From Paramecium tetraurelia (lineage: Eukaryota; Ciliophora; Oligohymenophorea; Peniculida; Parameciidae), in contig NW_001799610.1 of assembly GCF_000165425.1 (NCBI RefSeq), positions 73,146 through 137,145 on the forward strand: a stretch of 64,000 nucleotides of DNA, in the 5' to 3' direction. This document shows positions 49,960-63,397 of this stretch, piece by piece. A model generated the notes under the pieces. That model saw nothing but the letters and a program-made list of their open reading frames with translations. It searched no databases and was not told where the DNA came from. The first letter of the stretch is position 1; every line of letters begins with the position of its first letter. Both the position numbers and the translations under genes were made by a program.

Positions 49960-51700
49960 TCATTCTTACAAAATAGATGTACCCACTATATCCTCAATAA
50001 CACCTATCAATTCCACATCCCCATCTGATCTCAACATCTCTGTAAGATTTAACTAATTGATCATTTATTTGACTAATTCCTTTTATTACATATAAACTTT
50101 TTTCAACCCGCTTATTAAATATTTATACATCATATCCCTATAAGAATTGACAATCTAAAGACCTTAACATATCATTAAACTGACTTATTCAACACTGCTC
50201 TGATCAAATCTCAATTTAATCATCTGTACAAAACATGCAATAATTCCTAACATTATTCTTGATTGATATTTCCTTATTTACTCATCGTGAATGTCTTCCT
50301 ATGGTACCTAACATTCATACTATTTTTAAACTTCTTCGATTTTCATAATTTTGACCTTTAAATCTTCCAAAGCCAAATCATTATTTACAATTAACCTTTA
50401 TTATTTATATAACTCTTAAATTAAACTTTAACGATCAATTAAAATTATTAGTATCTGAGTACACAACTCTTAGCATTCTATGTGATCATCACTAAAATGA
50501 AATAAACAATTCTAAATTATTTAATCAGTAAATTATGTTATTTTATTTTCATACATCCTAACTATATGATACATCAACAGAAATCCATTATATCTCACAT
50601 CAAAATGGGACTCAAACAAAGAACAATTTTAAGAAACTTTTAAAATTTCTTCTATCGGTAATTCTTAGTTAGGATAGTATTGCACAATTGATTACAATGT
50701 CTTTAAGCCAGATCTTCTTATCCTCCAATTTCTACTAATCGTTGAATAGCAGCATAGAATTACGCATTCATTTAATCTTTTTTCATTGATAATGTTCATC
50801 AATTCTGTTTAAATATTACCAGAGAAATGAGGAAATAATTATTGAGCAACAGATTCTGAAACTTTTCTAAGGTCATCGCAATGGGAATTCTTGTACAACA
50901 GGATCAAGAGTTGATCTTTTTCTTTAGGAATGAGAATCTTCAACTCATTCAATGCTTGAACTCTAATTTCTAATGATTCATCCATAAGACCGGCTAATAG
51001 AGTCGCATGAATCAGTTCTCTAAAAGTTTAATTATCTTATAAGTCAGCTAAGCGATGTATAAACTTCAATGCATAAGATCTGACTTACTCATTTTAATGT
51101 CGAGCAACTCTTTGGGTTATTTCAATGAATTCGACAGCATGGTCAAATATGAAATTACGATTAGTTAAGAATAATTCCATAGTCTGTAGGAGACCATTTA
51201 TATCAATGCCTTATTTGTTGATGAAGTAATATTTAATAAGAGAGGTTGGTTCAACAATCCTTATTAAATTGTGAAGATCAGGAAATGGGGCATTTAAAAG
51301 AGTAGAAGTTGATTCAAATCCCTATTGAGGATTTTTGAGTGTGAAATCCCATCGGATAAGGGCAAGAAGGGATTCAATAACTTGGGTTTTTAAAGTTGAA
51401 AGGTCGCAATTCTTGTTGAATAGCTGTGAAATCAAAGTAAAAGCTAAATGTTAAGTATCAGGATGCTGTAATAAATGAATGAATTAATTTTGCAGGAGTG
51501 GATATATAGTGTATTCTTCTTAAGCAATTTGCTTTTTATTAAGTGCAAAGTAATACATTGAAAATAAAGAGTGCATTTGATAAGGAGTGCGGATTATCAA
51601 GCATTTGAAGGGCGATGTGATAGAGTTAAGAGCTGGAGTAGTTAGATTTGGTTAAATCTTATTAGAGTAAGGTATTATGATGGGTAAAATGTGTGTCCAT
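49960..51700 (-). CDS. HEAT/armadillo-type helical repeat protein
   Basis: Predicted 571 residues from ATG at 51700, with one intron, 51532-51556, ending AAG (multiple of three). Helical hairpins typical of HEAT repeats run through the first 330 residues (VRSYALKFIHRLADLQDNQT; SLEIRVQALNELKILIPKEK). The second half is also helical but less regular. It begins 27 nt from the divergent PAS-protein gene and ends 22 nt before the first ATG of the channel. Such proteins are scaffolds; an Integrator- or phosphatase-subunit role is possible but not shown. Confidence 0.7.
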
Positions 51701-51727
51701 TGAATATTATAAATTAATTAAGAAAAA
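51701..51727. promoter_or_regulatory. 27-nt divergent intergenic region
   Basis: The HEAT-repeat gene (minus) and the PAS membrane protein gene (plus) start only 27 nt apart, the closest head-to-head pair in the window. No element is recognised; shared regulation is inferred from spacing. Confidence 0.4.
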
Positions 51728-54700
51728 ATGTAACAACATGAGGAATTAGGTTTTGGTCAAGTGTTGTCGATCGAGATTGCGAAGATCGGAGATTACAAGA
51801 ATATGTTTGGAACAAAAGCTTTGACTCTCGTACTCGTACACTTCGTATCATTGATGAGCTTTAGTTTGAAATTTGAAAAAAACCAAGGATATGCTTATTT
51901 TACCGATGTAAAAGTAGAGGTTATTGTAGTTTTTAAGTGTCTTCACACGGCCTCCGGATTTATTGTTCATACCGATCTGCATCTTGGTTTTGATACTGTA
52001 CTTGGTTTTGTATGGCTGTCTACTGTTGATGTCGTACTTGCGATTTCGGAGTCAGAACAAGACAACGATGTCGAAGAATAAATTCAAGAGATTGCACATG
52101 GGGTTGTCGATGGGAATTGAAAGTGCAGTGTGGCTCAGTTGTCCAATTGTAGACACTTGATTAAATTCTAGTTATCTATCAACTTGGGGTTGTTCAATAA
52201 GCAAAGTAGTGCCTGGAGTGCAATGCCCATCGTAAACATATTTCTGCACTCCGTCATTGTGTTAAGTTACTTCTACTTCTATCGCAGTTACCAATTCAAT
52301 CAATTGGGATTGTATAGAACATTCAATCTGGCCTCCTATTGTTACTATTTGATTGTGATATTTATAGTAGCCATAGATTGGAATTCAGAATTGAAGATCC
52401 AGCCATACATTTTTTGGTTGCTTAGCATTTTCAAATTGATTGACATAATCTTGTTTTTGCCCTACAAGATGACATTTGAAAATCAAGTATATATGTTTGG
52501 ATGCACCGGATTATTCATAGTATCCCTATTGGGTTCTCTGTCTCAAATTACATCTTCCATAAGCGGGGACAACATCTTCGAGACCTTCCTCTTAGCATTT
52601 CCAATCTTCCTTTATTTATTTAGATAGTTCTAAAGTCGGAAGTGGCAGGATTTGATCTTGTACATGCGAACAGGTTCAACCAAGTAAATGGACATAAAGA
52701 AATTGTGTTCTTCTTTGGAAGCACTCGTATACTACATAGAGTAGGCCAGGGTGGATTCCTATGTATTCATGCTTTCCCTTTTTGTGTTAAAGTATCACAC
52801 CGAAAACTGTAACGATCCAAATTGCGAATGCAAAGAAGATTTATCCAAATCCAACACTCAAAATGGAGAAAGTATGACACATAGATCATCATTCCAATCT
52901 AGAACAGCTCTGTTGAGTAATGCAGATAAGAATAGTAACAATTAAAACATTTCTCAAAATTTGGATGTCAGTTAATTTCAGAAAACAATCAAAGATGGAA
53001 GTCGGAAAAATGATTCCTTTGCTGGAGGTGTTCAACCACAATATGAATAATAAAACATAAGACCAAAGACTGTCATATTTTAACCAATGAAGTTTGTCTA
53101 GAATAATACAATCAACGAAGATCTCATATCATAATATGTGAAAAGGTAGTTTCATTAGACTATTTAATAATTGTCATTTTCTTTGCATTTAGATGAAGTT
53201 GAATATTTATCATTGAAGTACATTTCTTTTATGTTCTCCTTCAAACAGAACAGTCTCTCATCACTTACAAAACTTAAACAAATATAAAGCAGAACAGTTT
53301 CATTTTCATACTTCTTTCGAAATGTCACTAAAGTAACTGAGTCTTAGTTTATTGATGCTCTTAAATTGAAACATTTCGAAGACAAGAACTCATATGATGA
53401 TGTTGTCAAAATGAATGTGACTGAAATTTGGCGATTAGAAATGGTCAAAGATGACATTGTTAAGAGTATTGTTTCTGTTTTGAGGAAAAAGATAACATTA
53501 TGGGAGAATCTGTGTTCTGGTGATATCTAAAATATGAATCGATTTTTGGAGGACATTATAAAGATCTCACTTTAAATAGAAGAAAGTAGAAGCACGGTTG
53601 ATATGATATTGAGTGACTTCACCAATTAAGTTCAAAGAAACTACAGTTATTATCTGAAATATCAATGTTTTAGATCTCTCTTTTTTGATTCGGATTATAA
53701 ATAAGCAGTCATATTCTAAAGGAAAGTGGAAGATTCATGGTAGTTGAGTAGAGCTGCTTAAAAGTAAGGATAGATTGGTAATTTCCAATGGCTTTCTGGA
53801 GATCTGGTAACTTTGGAAGTGAGTGCTGGAGTGTAGAGTGGTTAAATCATTAAAGGAGTTTCAAATAGATTAGTTGATATGTTAGGATATTCTAATTACG
53901 AAGACATGATACAAAATCTACGCATTAGAGGTTTGCAGTCGTCTCACTAAAATTAAAATTCAGATAAATTGCAAATTTCTAGTATTATGCCTCCTTATTT
54001 GACTGCTTCTCACAACTATTTCATTACCAGATTCATCCATAGAGGTTACACTTATTATTATGATAAACCAATCAATTCTTATGCTTGTGATGCCTAAGGG
54101 TTTGTATTTCCAGTCAACATTAATTTATCTTTTAACTTTTAAAACCTAACTGATTTTACACTCTTAGGATCTATTTTGAAAATTAAAGATGACGACGAAT
54201 ATCTGATATTTGATGAATGGGGTCGTATTTTAGGTGTATCCATGCATACCTTTGATAAGTTGATATTGAAAGGAGCTTTAGATGAATTTGGAATGGTACA
54301 ATATAAATCTGTCAATGCAAAATTTTAAAAACTTGGAAATCTTAAAAATGCCTTACTCCATAAGATCGCCAGAGATGATAATGCCAAATTGTTTAAAAAA
54401 ACTATTACTATGCATTAAAAATAAAGTACTACAAAAAGTCAACTGAAAAGAACATATCAAAAACCATCTGATATTTTATTGTAATTTGGAAGCATTCAAC
54501 ACTTTTTACCATAGGTCGGAAAATCTATTACAGATTTGTTGGCTAGAGACATCTTTAAAAAGTTGCAGAGGGAATCCCAAGAATAATTTAATAAATTAAC
54601 TGACAAAGCTTAAGATATCTAATAATAAAATAATAATAAGTTATTCGAAAAGTAAGCCAGCAACATATTCTAAAGACAGATTAGTCAATTTATCGATAGA

Positions 54701-57700
54701 TAATAGAGCTTAAATTAAGGAGGATTGTCAAGTGCCATGTTGGATAAGGATCAATATCGAAACTTCATCATTAATAATTTTATTGATGATAAGGGATTGA
54801 TGAAAAAGAACGTATCCTTATTATAGGATGAAAGACTGGTTCTTTATGTTCCTAGAAATTATAATGAATTAATTGAATATTTCAATGATGCAGGTGAAAG
54901 ATTTATGGAAAGTAAAAATGATATGGAAACTAAATCTATACGTAGACAACAAATGCAGAATAAATACTCATACATTAAATAGCAATAAAACTGTTATCAT
55001 TTATTTGATGCTGAATTCTAAGATTTTATTGATAACAAAGTAAGAAAATATTATTCTAAAGCCTTATTAAAAGAAGCCTTAGAGTCTCATGATGCCAAAC
55101 TACTTCAATAGGTAAGGTACAAGTGTGTTTCATCAATTGATGTGGGTGTTGGAGGGGTTAGTGACAAAGATCAATTCTTATATTTTGTGTGCAAACTATC
55201 CTCATTGAATCTATAAACAGCCAAAAGGAAGGATGTCTTGAAAATCCATTTGAAGAAAGAAAAAAATCAATAGTTTGATGGAGGTGAAGAGTTAAGGAGA
55301 AGCTTGATTTAATAGGCCTCCTCTCTCGATTCATTCGATAAAGAGAAACCCAGAAAATCATTACCTTTTCAATAACAGGAGAGTTTCGGTCCTCCTTAAT
55401 AATAAATTAAATATAAAGGAGAAATTAATGAACCTATTATAGTCACTTTGGCCATTCCAGATAGCAGAACCTACTTATCTTCCCTTGATAGAGATGATGG
55501 GCCAAATATGAAGGTCAAATTTGAAGCTCAAAATTAAAAGTTAAATGACTCTTCCTTTGATATTGAGAATTCCATGAAAGAGAGCTTTATTCCCACTGGT
55601 GGCAATCATTCTATGACTCAATCTTTGAATTTAAATGTCCCATAATTAATGAGGTAAAACTCAATTGAAAAAATGAAATAAATCTAAAATCAGAGTAAAG
55701 AGTATTTAAAAGAGTAATCCAGTAGTCTTTCAGAAAAAAAAGAAGAACCTCCTAAAAAAAAACTCAAGTTATCATTTTTAAAGAAAATGGAAAAGGCTCT
55801 TGTTCCTAAAGATCCCCCAGCTGAAACTCCTACAACCCCGATTGCCCCAACCTTTTTATAACCTTAACAATAATAATAACAAGAAAAATAACCTTCATCA
55901 CTTTCTGTGCCAGAAGAAAAAAAGAGCTCATTTTTAAATCCCACTGGGCTGTTCGCTAAATTGTTTGGAAGATTGAATCTCAGAAGAGTATCAAACATTG
56001 AGATTAAAAACGATCAATTTGAAGCTTAGGATCAAGGTTTCAGAGAACAGTCTGAAAATTCTGAAAAGGGAGATATGAAAAGAAGTGGACATAGTACTCC
56101 TTCAGGAACTAATTCAATGTCTAGTAATAATATCACAAGCCAAGGAGATTAGAAAGAAGATGATGAAGAATTAAACAATGAGGATGAACTTGTCAATATT
56201 TTTGAAGTCATGAGTTAAGCTTCTAATCATTAATCTATTAAATCCATTTCAGCAATTTCAATGGCTACTCAGATATCATTGAGATGTCTTAAATATATGC
56301 CAAGATAAGCCAAATCACTCCAAATATTCAAGATTATATTAATCATCTTAAACATTTCATGCATAATTAGTTTGTTGTTAACAACCTAAAATTACTTTAA
56401 CAATTTGAGTGTGGATAATCTTAGTTTGAGGATTAATAATCAATATCGTTATTCAGCTATAATACTTTAATCCTCAAACTAAATTGATCAATAGTCCATT
56501 ATTACTTTCGATCAAATCCCTAACATCACCTTAATGAATGAGATTATCTCTTATTGCTATAATCTTAGTTTAAACATTAGTCAATCCTACTTTGATGTTA
56601 TCAACTCAATATAAAATGAGGTTTCTTTTCCATTGCCATAATTAGATGTACTTCAAATTCCAGATGATTATTACATTGTTTCTCTTTAAGAATTTTTAAC
56701 TCAATAGAAAATTGAAATTGATTCTATCGAATTGATCAACACCTACAATAGGAGTGATGCTACATTTAAATAATTGTATAATAATTCTATAGATTATTTA
56801 TTGAATAGACTAGTATTCACTTAATCTCAGATCAATAATATGAGTTAGCAATTAAGATCGAGCAAGAATAATGATGTTCTTAGTAAAGCTCTAATTGTAA
56901 CATATCTGATGGCCAGCTTTGGTGGTTTACACTTGGTTGTAATCCTGTTGATTGTTCCCTTCATCAGATAAATTAACAATATCTATTTCCGTGTACTCTG
57001 CATTGTAAGCAGGATAACATAAGAAGAGGCTGAAGATGAAATTAAAAAATTAACTCTTTCTTAGCATTTACTTGAAACTTAAGATGATTCATGGGTCACA
57101 TAAAACCAAATTAAACTCATCTTTTATAATAAAAGCAAGGAAATTGATTTAAATGAGAAATACACTAAGAATGGGAATGTCAAAGCAAAAGGAAAGGAAA
57201 GCTCATACTTTTATTCTAAATTAAGTGATACTACTTTAAGTATTTGGAAGGACATGGGATTATACATAATGATATCAGCGATTTCCATTGGCTATTTAAT
57301 TTTTTCTATTGTTATTATTCAAACATAAATAAATACATTTACTCCTTTTATCGACAATTTTGATGAAACTGTTAGTACTAGTGTTTATACTGCCAGCTTA
57401 ATTTCGAAATTATCCATCACTCCTTAAAGGTATTTAAATTTAGAATCTGCCAGTATTCCATCACAGTTCACCTTATTGAATTTCTAACAAAACTAGTAGC
57501 TTTCATACTTCCTATAAACAATATCCTCTGATACTAACAACATCAAATCGTTTATTACTGACATGTAAAAGTTTTTAGAACAAGTAAATTTGGATTATGG
57601 ATATGATTCTAATTCATCAAAGATTTTAATTACTTCTGAGAATTATCAATCAAGAATACCATATATTTAATAGTTAAGTGTACTGAGTGAAATCAATCAT

Positions 57701-58213
57701 TTACTAAAGGACAATCTATGTTATTATTCTGAAGAGACCCTCTGCCAGTAGTAATAATAATTTGACTACTTCAACACTGGATTGATGGGAGCATTAGACG
57801 TTTTATAGAAGATGGAATTCAGTTATTAAACATTTTTAAATGAGTATCATTAAATACAATATTCAGACTAATAGAATAATACATCTTAAATTAATGCTTA
57901 TTACAACTCTTAAGATTATAGGTTTTTAGTGATGTATGGGCAGGAATTAATTTTTAAGACATTTGATCGATTAGTATTGTTATTGGAAACTTTCTTGAAT
58001 GATGAAAAGGAGTCAACCAAATAATTAATTTAGAACTTATTCATTGGCATAGGTATTCCAATTATGTTTTTGACAATTCTATTGGCAGCTTTGGAAATGA
58101 ATTTACTGAAGTAAAAAGTTAGGAGAGTTATGTTGTCTCTTACTTTCCTGCCTACTTTTAAATTTTAGGATAAGATTGTTCTTTCCCTCATTAAGGCTAT
58201 CCTCAAAATTTGA
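51728..58213 (+). CDS. Giant multi-pass membrane protein with PAS-like domains
   Basis: Predicted 2,146 residues; introns 51908-51929 and 52149-52171, then about 6 kb open to TGA at 58211-58213 (multiple of three). The first 300 residues hold five to seven membrane helices (LLFIPICILVLILYLVLYGC; PIVNIFLHSVIVLSYFYFY). Around residues 680-870 lie PAS-type folds (GVSNRLVDMLGYSNYEDMIQ; LGSILKIKDDDEYLIFDEWG). A long Gln/Ser/Lys-rich cytosolic part follows. The last 640 residues contain four more helices (TYLMASFGGLHLVVILLIVP; LYIMISAISIGYLIFSIVII; FIGIGIPIMFLTILLAALEM) with two large extracytosolic loops. This resembles the large PAS/S-box membrane families of ciliates, probably sensory; the ligand is unknown. 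Confidence 0.75.
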
Positions 58214-59436
58214 AATCAAGGATTTAATTATATATATATTTACAATTTTTAAATATATTAAATAGCATATAAAATTAATCTATAAATTACTTATTTCCTG
58301 ATTATTCGTTTATTTCTAATGATTTCCACAGTAGAAATGAACCCCTCCTTAATTTTAACCATTGTTTCACCAAATCAAAATGAGACTAAAGACAATTTGA
58401 ATTTAAGAAATATCATTATTTTTCTATATTGTATAATTCACCTAGTTTTTTAGATGATGAGACATAAAATGTTATAGATATATAGTTAAGTAATAAAAAG
58501 GACTTGAATTAGTTAATCAGAGAGTCACTTTTTGGATTATTTTATCCCCAAAAATGCCTGCAATGGAGAGTTTATTCCTATTAATAGCGATCAACCCTAT
58601 CCATTTTTATCCTGGTTTCAAAATTCCGATGAAAAATTTGTATTTTTTAATGCCTTATGAACAATCTAATTTAAATATTATATTAATCTACTCATGTCTA
58701 GATATACAGAAGGAGTTTCATATGAAATAACATCGATGGAAGTCCTTTTACTCAATAACAACCTTAAATTATCCTAGCCACGCTGTTATTTCTTTTCCTT
58801 TTATTAAATTAATTATTTTGATGATTAATAGCAAAATACCTATTCATCTTGAATCATGATATATTAGTCATATATAATGCGTATTATTTTCTTGCATAAA
58901 TAACTTTAATAATTTGTTTTATAAGATTTAAATAAATTATAGTGCATGATTTTCCAATAAACACATATTAAAATTATATATTTAGCTAATCATATTTATT
59001 TTCTTAGGTATATTGACACATTTTTTTGACTAGTGTAAATTATATATTTATATTTGATTAATTCGAATAGGATTTATAATATTTTATAATATTAACGGTC
59101 AAATCAGTATAATGGTAGTTAAATAAATAATTTCACATAGTGAAAAAACCATATGATTTTGCCTTCATTCAATAAAGCCTATCTTTTTGTGTTAAGATTG
59201 CAAAGAGAATATGAAAGAATTGATATCAAATTAAAAAGAATTATATTCATTTTTGATATTGAACTTGGTTAATTAAAGGAGCATCATTGTCAGACATAAT
59301 ATATCACGGAATCAACCAATATAAAATCTATTAGTAATTTGAAATATTCATAGATAAAGATATTAGCTGAGAGTTTGCCTATCAGATATAAAAATAATAT
59401 AAAAAATTATGAGATTATAATCATGATAAAATTTAT
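58214..59436. other. AT-rich region with possible gene remnants
   Basis: About 1.2 kb. Plus-strand open stretches look protein-like but do not join by any clear intron: one near 58535-58660 (CNGEFIPINSDQPYPFLSWF) and one near 58695-58850 (YTEGVSYEITSMEVLLLNNN). They may be exons of an unrecognised or decayed gene. The rest is AT-rich and without features. Confidence 0.3.
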
Positions 59437-60785
59437 TCATTAATCTAATATTTAAATTTTCACTATAGTGGATTCTGTAATAGTTTAATCGTAAACAACA
59501 TTTATAATTTCTAGTAATGATGATTGCATTTTTATTTTTAAATGATTATATTACGGAAATGCTTATTAAAACACAGGGAAAAAACCAACATAATTCATTT
59601 AATTAAAGCAATTGTATGAAAAAGAGTGAGTCTTTTTAGTACTACAAGCATTGCATTTATTAAAATCGGCTTAGATTTTCTTTCCATTTTCACATTTAAT
59701 TTATATACCCATCTTAAATGGTGCATTTGATTTATCAACAGAATATTCATAGTTTCCATTTGTTGTGTAAATTTAATTTGATTAAACTAATGCTAAATTG
59801 AATGTAGGTAATGTTATTAAATCCTTAACTTCTTTCCTACTTGTTCTTATAGTAAAACATTCCAAAGGTTTAAATATCTTTGTAAATTAATATGCAATCC
59901 AAATCTAAGAATGACTATTGGGAGTCTAGGATTCATACCCTTTTATATTCTATTAATTATAAATAATTACAGGTCTACCAAGTATATGATATCGTTGTTG
60001 CTGTGTTACTGAATATCGCTCTTATCCTAAAATTTTTAGAATTTGGATAGTTCACCCCTTGTAATGCAATAGCAAACCATCTATTTGATTAAATTGGAAT
60101 AGTTCCACTGCTGAATGCACCAGTAGCTACCTTTAATCCTAAATTAATGAATGCTTCTTCAATTCCTACAACTACAAAATACCCAATCTATTTTAGGTTA
60201 GCAAACTTTACTGCATCTTTCGTTATACTTACAGTCACTGAATTAGTTTTTATTTCACTTATCTATGTAATATTATTAACTGTTACCGATAATAGAAAAT
60301 CAATTGGTCCTGTATAACGCATACTTGTGATGGCTATAAATCCAGTTTAAGCATTTGGATTTTTAATTGAAAATTATTTATCATCTGGATTTTCCATATT
60401 GAAGTTACTTAGAACTTCAATACGATAGTCATCTATGGCAAACCATCTTAATTTTAGTGAAAATGCTCTGTGCGAATTACAACTAATTTCTACTGTAAAT
60501 GCTATTAATATAATTGATGTATTAAATACATGTTTAAGTTATAGCTGTTATTGCTAATTTAAATCCCAATTCAGCAATCTCTTAATCAAAATATTCATGA
60601 GTAAAAAATACTTAAGGAATATTCTAAAATTATGATGAGAAGGTTTTAGTTGCTGTTTAAGAGTAGCCATTTTAGCAATTAAAACTTGAAAATGAAGTAT
60701 AGTCAAAGTCATTCATTAATCCGGTGTCGTAGTATATATATGTAGAGGCTATTTTCAAAAATAACAATAATAGTAAGTAATTCAT
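59437..60785 (-). CDS. Secreted H-type-lectin-like protein
   Basis: Predicted 429 residues from ATG at 60785, introns 60502-60529 and 59940-59970 (multiple of three). A signal peptide (MNYLLLLLFLKIASTYI) begins it. The segment IPQVFFTHEYFDQEIAELGF, then AITAITQTSFTVEISCN, fits the H-type lectin pattern (P-x-V-x-x-x-x-x-x-D, then I-x-x-x-x-FxV). A further copy-like region (FANLKQIGYFVVVGIEEAFI; ATGAFSSGTIPIQSNRWFAI) follows, with more Cys pairs toward the C-terminus. Likely secreted or surface sugar binding. The last 50 residues may be overextended. Confidence 0.6.
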
Positions 60786-62200
60786 TCTAATATTAAGATT
60801 AAACTAACTTAAAAAACAATATAGGTATAAATTATTGATTTTAATTGATTGTTTCCTTCATTGGAGATCATCAAAGAGATGTTTGAACTCTTTTAATTTT
60901 TGCAAGTATTTCTTTTTAAATGAAATTTTTTTTCTAAATAATATGATTCTAAAATTAAAATTAGTTTTTTGCAAAAGTTTTTCTCATAAATCACCTAATT
61001 CTTGATTTGGATATATTAAAACTTTAAATATAGAGATGTTTTTTTACAAAAATGTTATTCTTGCAATAAAAGTCAACCTTTTGCTGATATTTAATAAAAT
61101 ATCCACAGAATCGCATTTGAAAGGATCATTAATACATGAAGGAGAATAAAATGAGAAAATTATTACGCTTTATTTATAATTTTAAAGTATTTATGGACAA
61201 TATTCATGAAATTTATTTTATTGTACTATTATTGCGTTGAATAAGTCGGAAAAATTGATTGATTTAAAGAAATTAATGATTCATCAAATACCACTTCAAT
61301 ATCAATATAAAATGTTCATTTTTGTCTTATAATAATATATAATATGTTTTTAAGTAACAATAAATTGTATTGATAAAGCAAAATTTGTATAATAATAGTA
61401 TATTATTTGCTATATAGTTTAAAAATTTCGAATTTATTTATTTATGAGTTAAGGCAGAAGTTAACATTCTATCAGTTTTTATCCTTTATTTATTTATTTG
61501 TTTCAAACAGTACAATCATAGACGAACAGATTTAATACTCTATTTATATTTATAGCAAGCAGGTAAAATACTTAAGAAAGCTGAAAAATTATTAATTTCA
61601 TTACATTTATGTCAAAGTTGAAAGACTAACATATGGGTACTTTGACTCAATTTGCCCTTAGAAGGCCAGTTGAATGCTTTTAAATTTAATATTAAACAAT
61701 TTAATCTCTATAAATTAACTATCCATTCTAAATCAGAAGCCATTGATATGCTAGTTTGCCTTACTATTAAAATATTGTATCAAGATTTTATATTCAAATT
61801 TAAAATCAAGATAAAATAATTATAATAATAATAATCAGTAATTTCATTATACCATATCCGATACCAATTTATAATAAAATGAAAAGCAGTCTGAAATTAG
61901 CGCTTTAAAGAAACAAATAAGACACTCCTGATCTCTAGGCCTGCCGTAAACTTTCCAAAGCTAAAATAATCTTTATTTATTTTTCATTTAAAAGAATTAT
62001 TATCAAAATTTATCCTTAATGAAACTCTCAACTAAGGATTAGAATGGTTTGGTTTCCAAAACTAACTCATAAGTCTTTGCATTTTCCTTACCTACCTCCA
62101 TTAAAATCTGTAATTTAAGAATGAAAAAAAAATGATATTAAAAGATAGCGCGATTACAAAAAAAGGTATATCCGACACATCCATGAAATGACAAAGAATT
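60786..62200. other. AT-rich gene-poor stretch
   Basis: About 1.4 kb, among the most AT-rich parts of the window, with TGA in all frames and short simple runs of TTTA around 61435-61500. A short minus-strand frame near 62008-62092 (GKENAKTYELVLETKPFQSL) looks like the end of a protein but lacks a supported beginning. Otherwise nothing is seen. Confidence 0.45.
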
Positions 62201-62781
62201 ATGGTCCATTATTACACCACTGAAGCACAGTTAGGTGAAATATGGCAAAATCTAACAAAAGTTCTAGAAATGCCAAGTTACAATTAATTTAGACTAATTT
62301 TATAATGATCGCTTCATTAAAGAAAATTTATCTTTGGCAAGAAAAGATGCAAAAGGGAAACTCTTTTGAGAAACTTGAAAACTCAAATTAATTAGTTTCT
62401 TAGGATGACTTTGTTCTAAAAACATTTTTGATTGAAAGAACAAATTTCCAAAAAGGTGAGGTAGTAAAGAAGTCCCTAGAAATTATTATTATAATGCTAG
62501 CTATTAGATAGGATGCAAAAGAATTACTGGAGGAGGGAATAACATCATTATTCTTATAAAACGACATAAGATTAAGTACAAGCTTACCTAAAATAGTGGA
62601 AAATACCTCATAATTAGGGCATAGTTATTTCTCTAGAATTTAAGTAACCAGAGTAGATTGGAAAAACACTTTATTAGTGGTTATAAATTATTAGAATGCA
62701 CAATGTGAATTTAAAGAGTTGTTTTATAAAATGCAAATCAGAAGTTCTTTAATGTAGGATAGAAAGAATAAATTTAGTTGA
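62201..62781 (+). CDS. Possible COMM-domain-like protein
   Basis: Predicted 182 residues from ATG at 62201 if a 32-nt intron (about 62260-62291) is removed, which makes an exact multiple of three. The N-terminal part is helical (EEGITSLFLQNDIRLSTSL); near residue 145 is IQVTRVDWKNTLLVVINY, which resembles the D-x-D-W-R-x-D core of COMM domains but is not a clear match. An additional open stretch to about 63045 may be another exon. COMMD proteins act in endosomal sorting with the CCC complex; assignment is tentative. Confidence 0.35.
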
Positions 62782-63397
62782 TCTTTCTAGTTTAGTTTAA
62801 GAAGAGTAAAATTCATTGTTGATAAAATGAAGATCCATTGTTGAAGCATAAGATCGTTAATAAGAATCGAAAGGTAGTAGAGAAAATGAAGAAGGTTAAC
62901 AGATCGCTTTAGAATCTAATTAAAGAGAAATTCAAATTAGCTCTAATTCAGTTTCAGTAAGTGTTTTAGTAAATTATCTAACATTGGTTGATGGGGGTAA
63001 TTCACTCAATCTATCTTCAAAAGTGGTAACATGGAATAAACTTTGAGACTGGTCCTAATAGAAATATAGCTAACATTTATGAATCGGGTGATAGAGTTAT
63101 TTTGAGAAAACCTAGACATGTATTCTAAAAGTAGGTTGAAACAAATTTGAGATTTATTATCTTCATTCTATTAATATACTTTGAACATTCTTTTAATAAC
63201 TTAATAATATGGATTAAAAAACAACTTAAAACTGGTGATTTTAAGTTTAAAATGTAAAAAATGAAATATTTATTTTATATAATAATATTTTAAAAGAACT
63301 TGGCTGTTGTAATTGATATACATTTATCAGAAAGTTCTATTTTATTAATTTGATTAATCGTTATCAATATATATAATAATTCATTTTATTTTTTGTT
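62782..63397. other. Intergenic region, possible extra exon
   Basis: The first 260 nt contain an open, Gln/Ser/Glu-rich plus-strand frame (QDRQQESKGSRENEEGQQIA) ending at TGA near 63043; it could be an exon of the gene before it or a relic. The rest is AT-rich with no visible feature. Confidence 0.3.

Noticed and set aside
59098-59130. tRNA-like start (GTCAAATCAGTATAATGGTA)
   Set aside because: No acceptor stem, anticodon arm or TTC arm follows.
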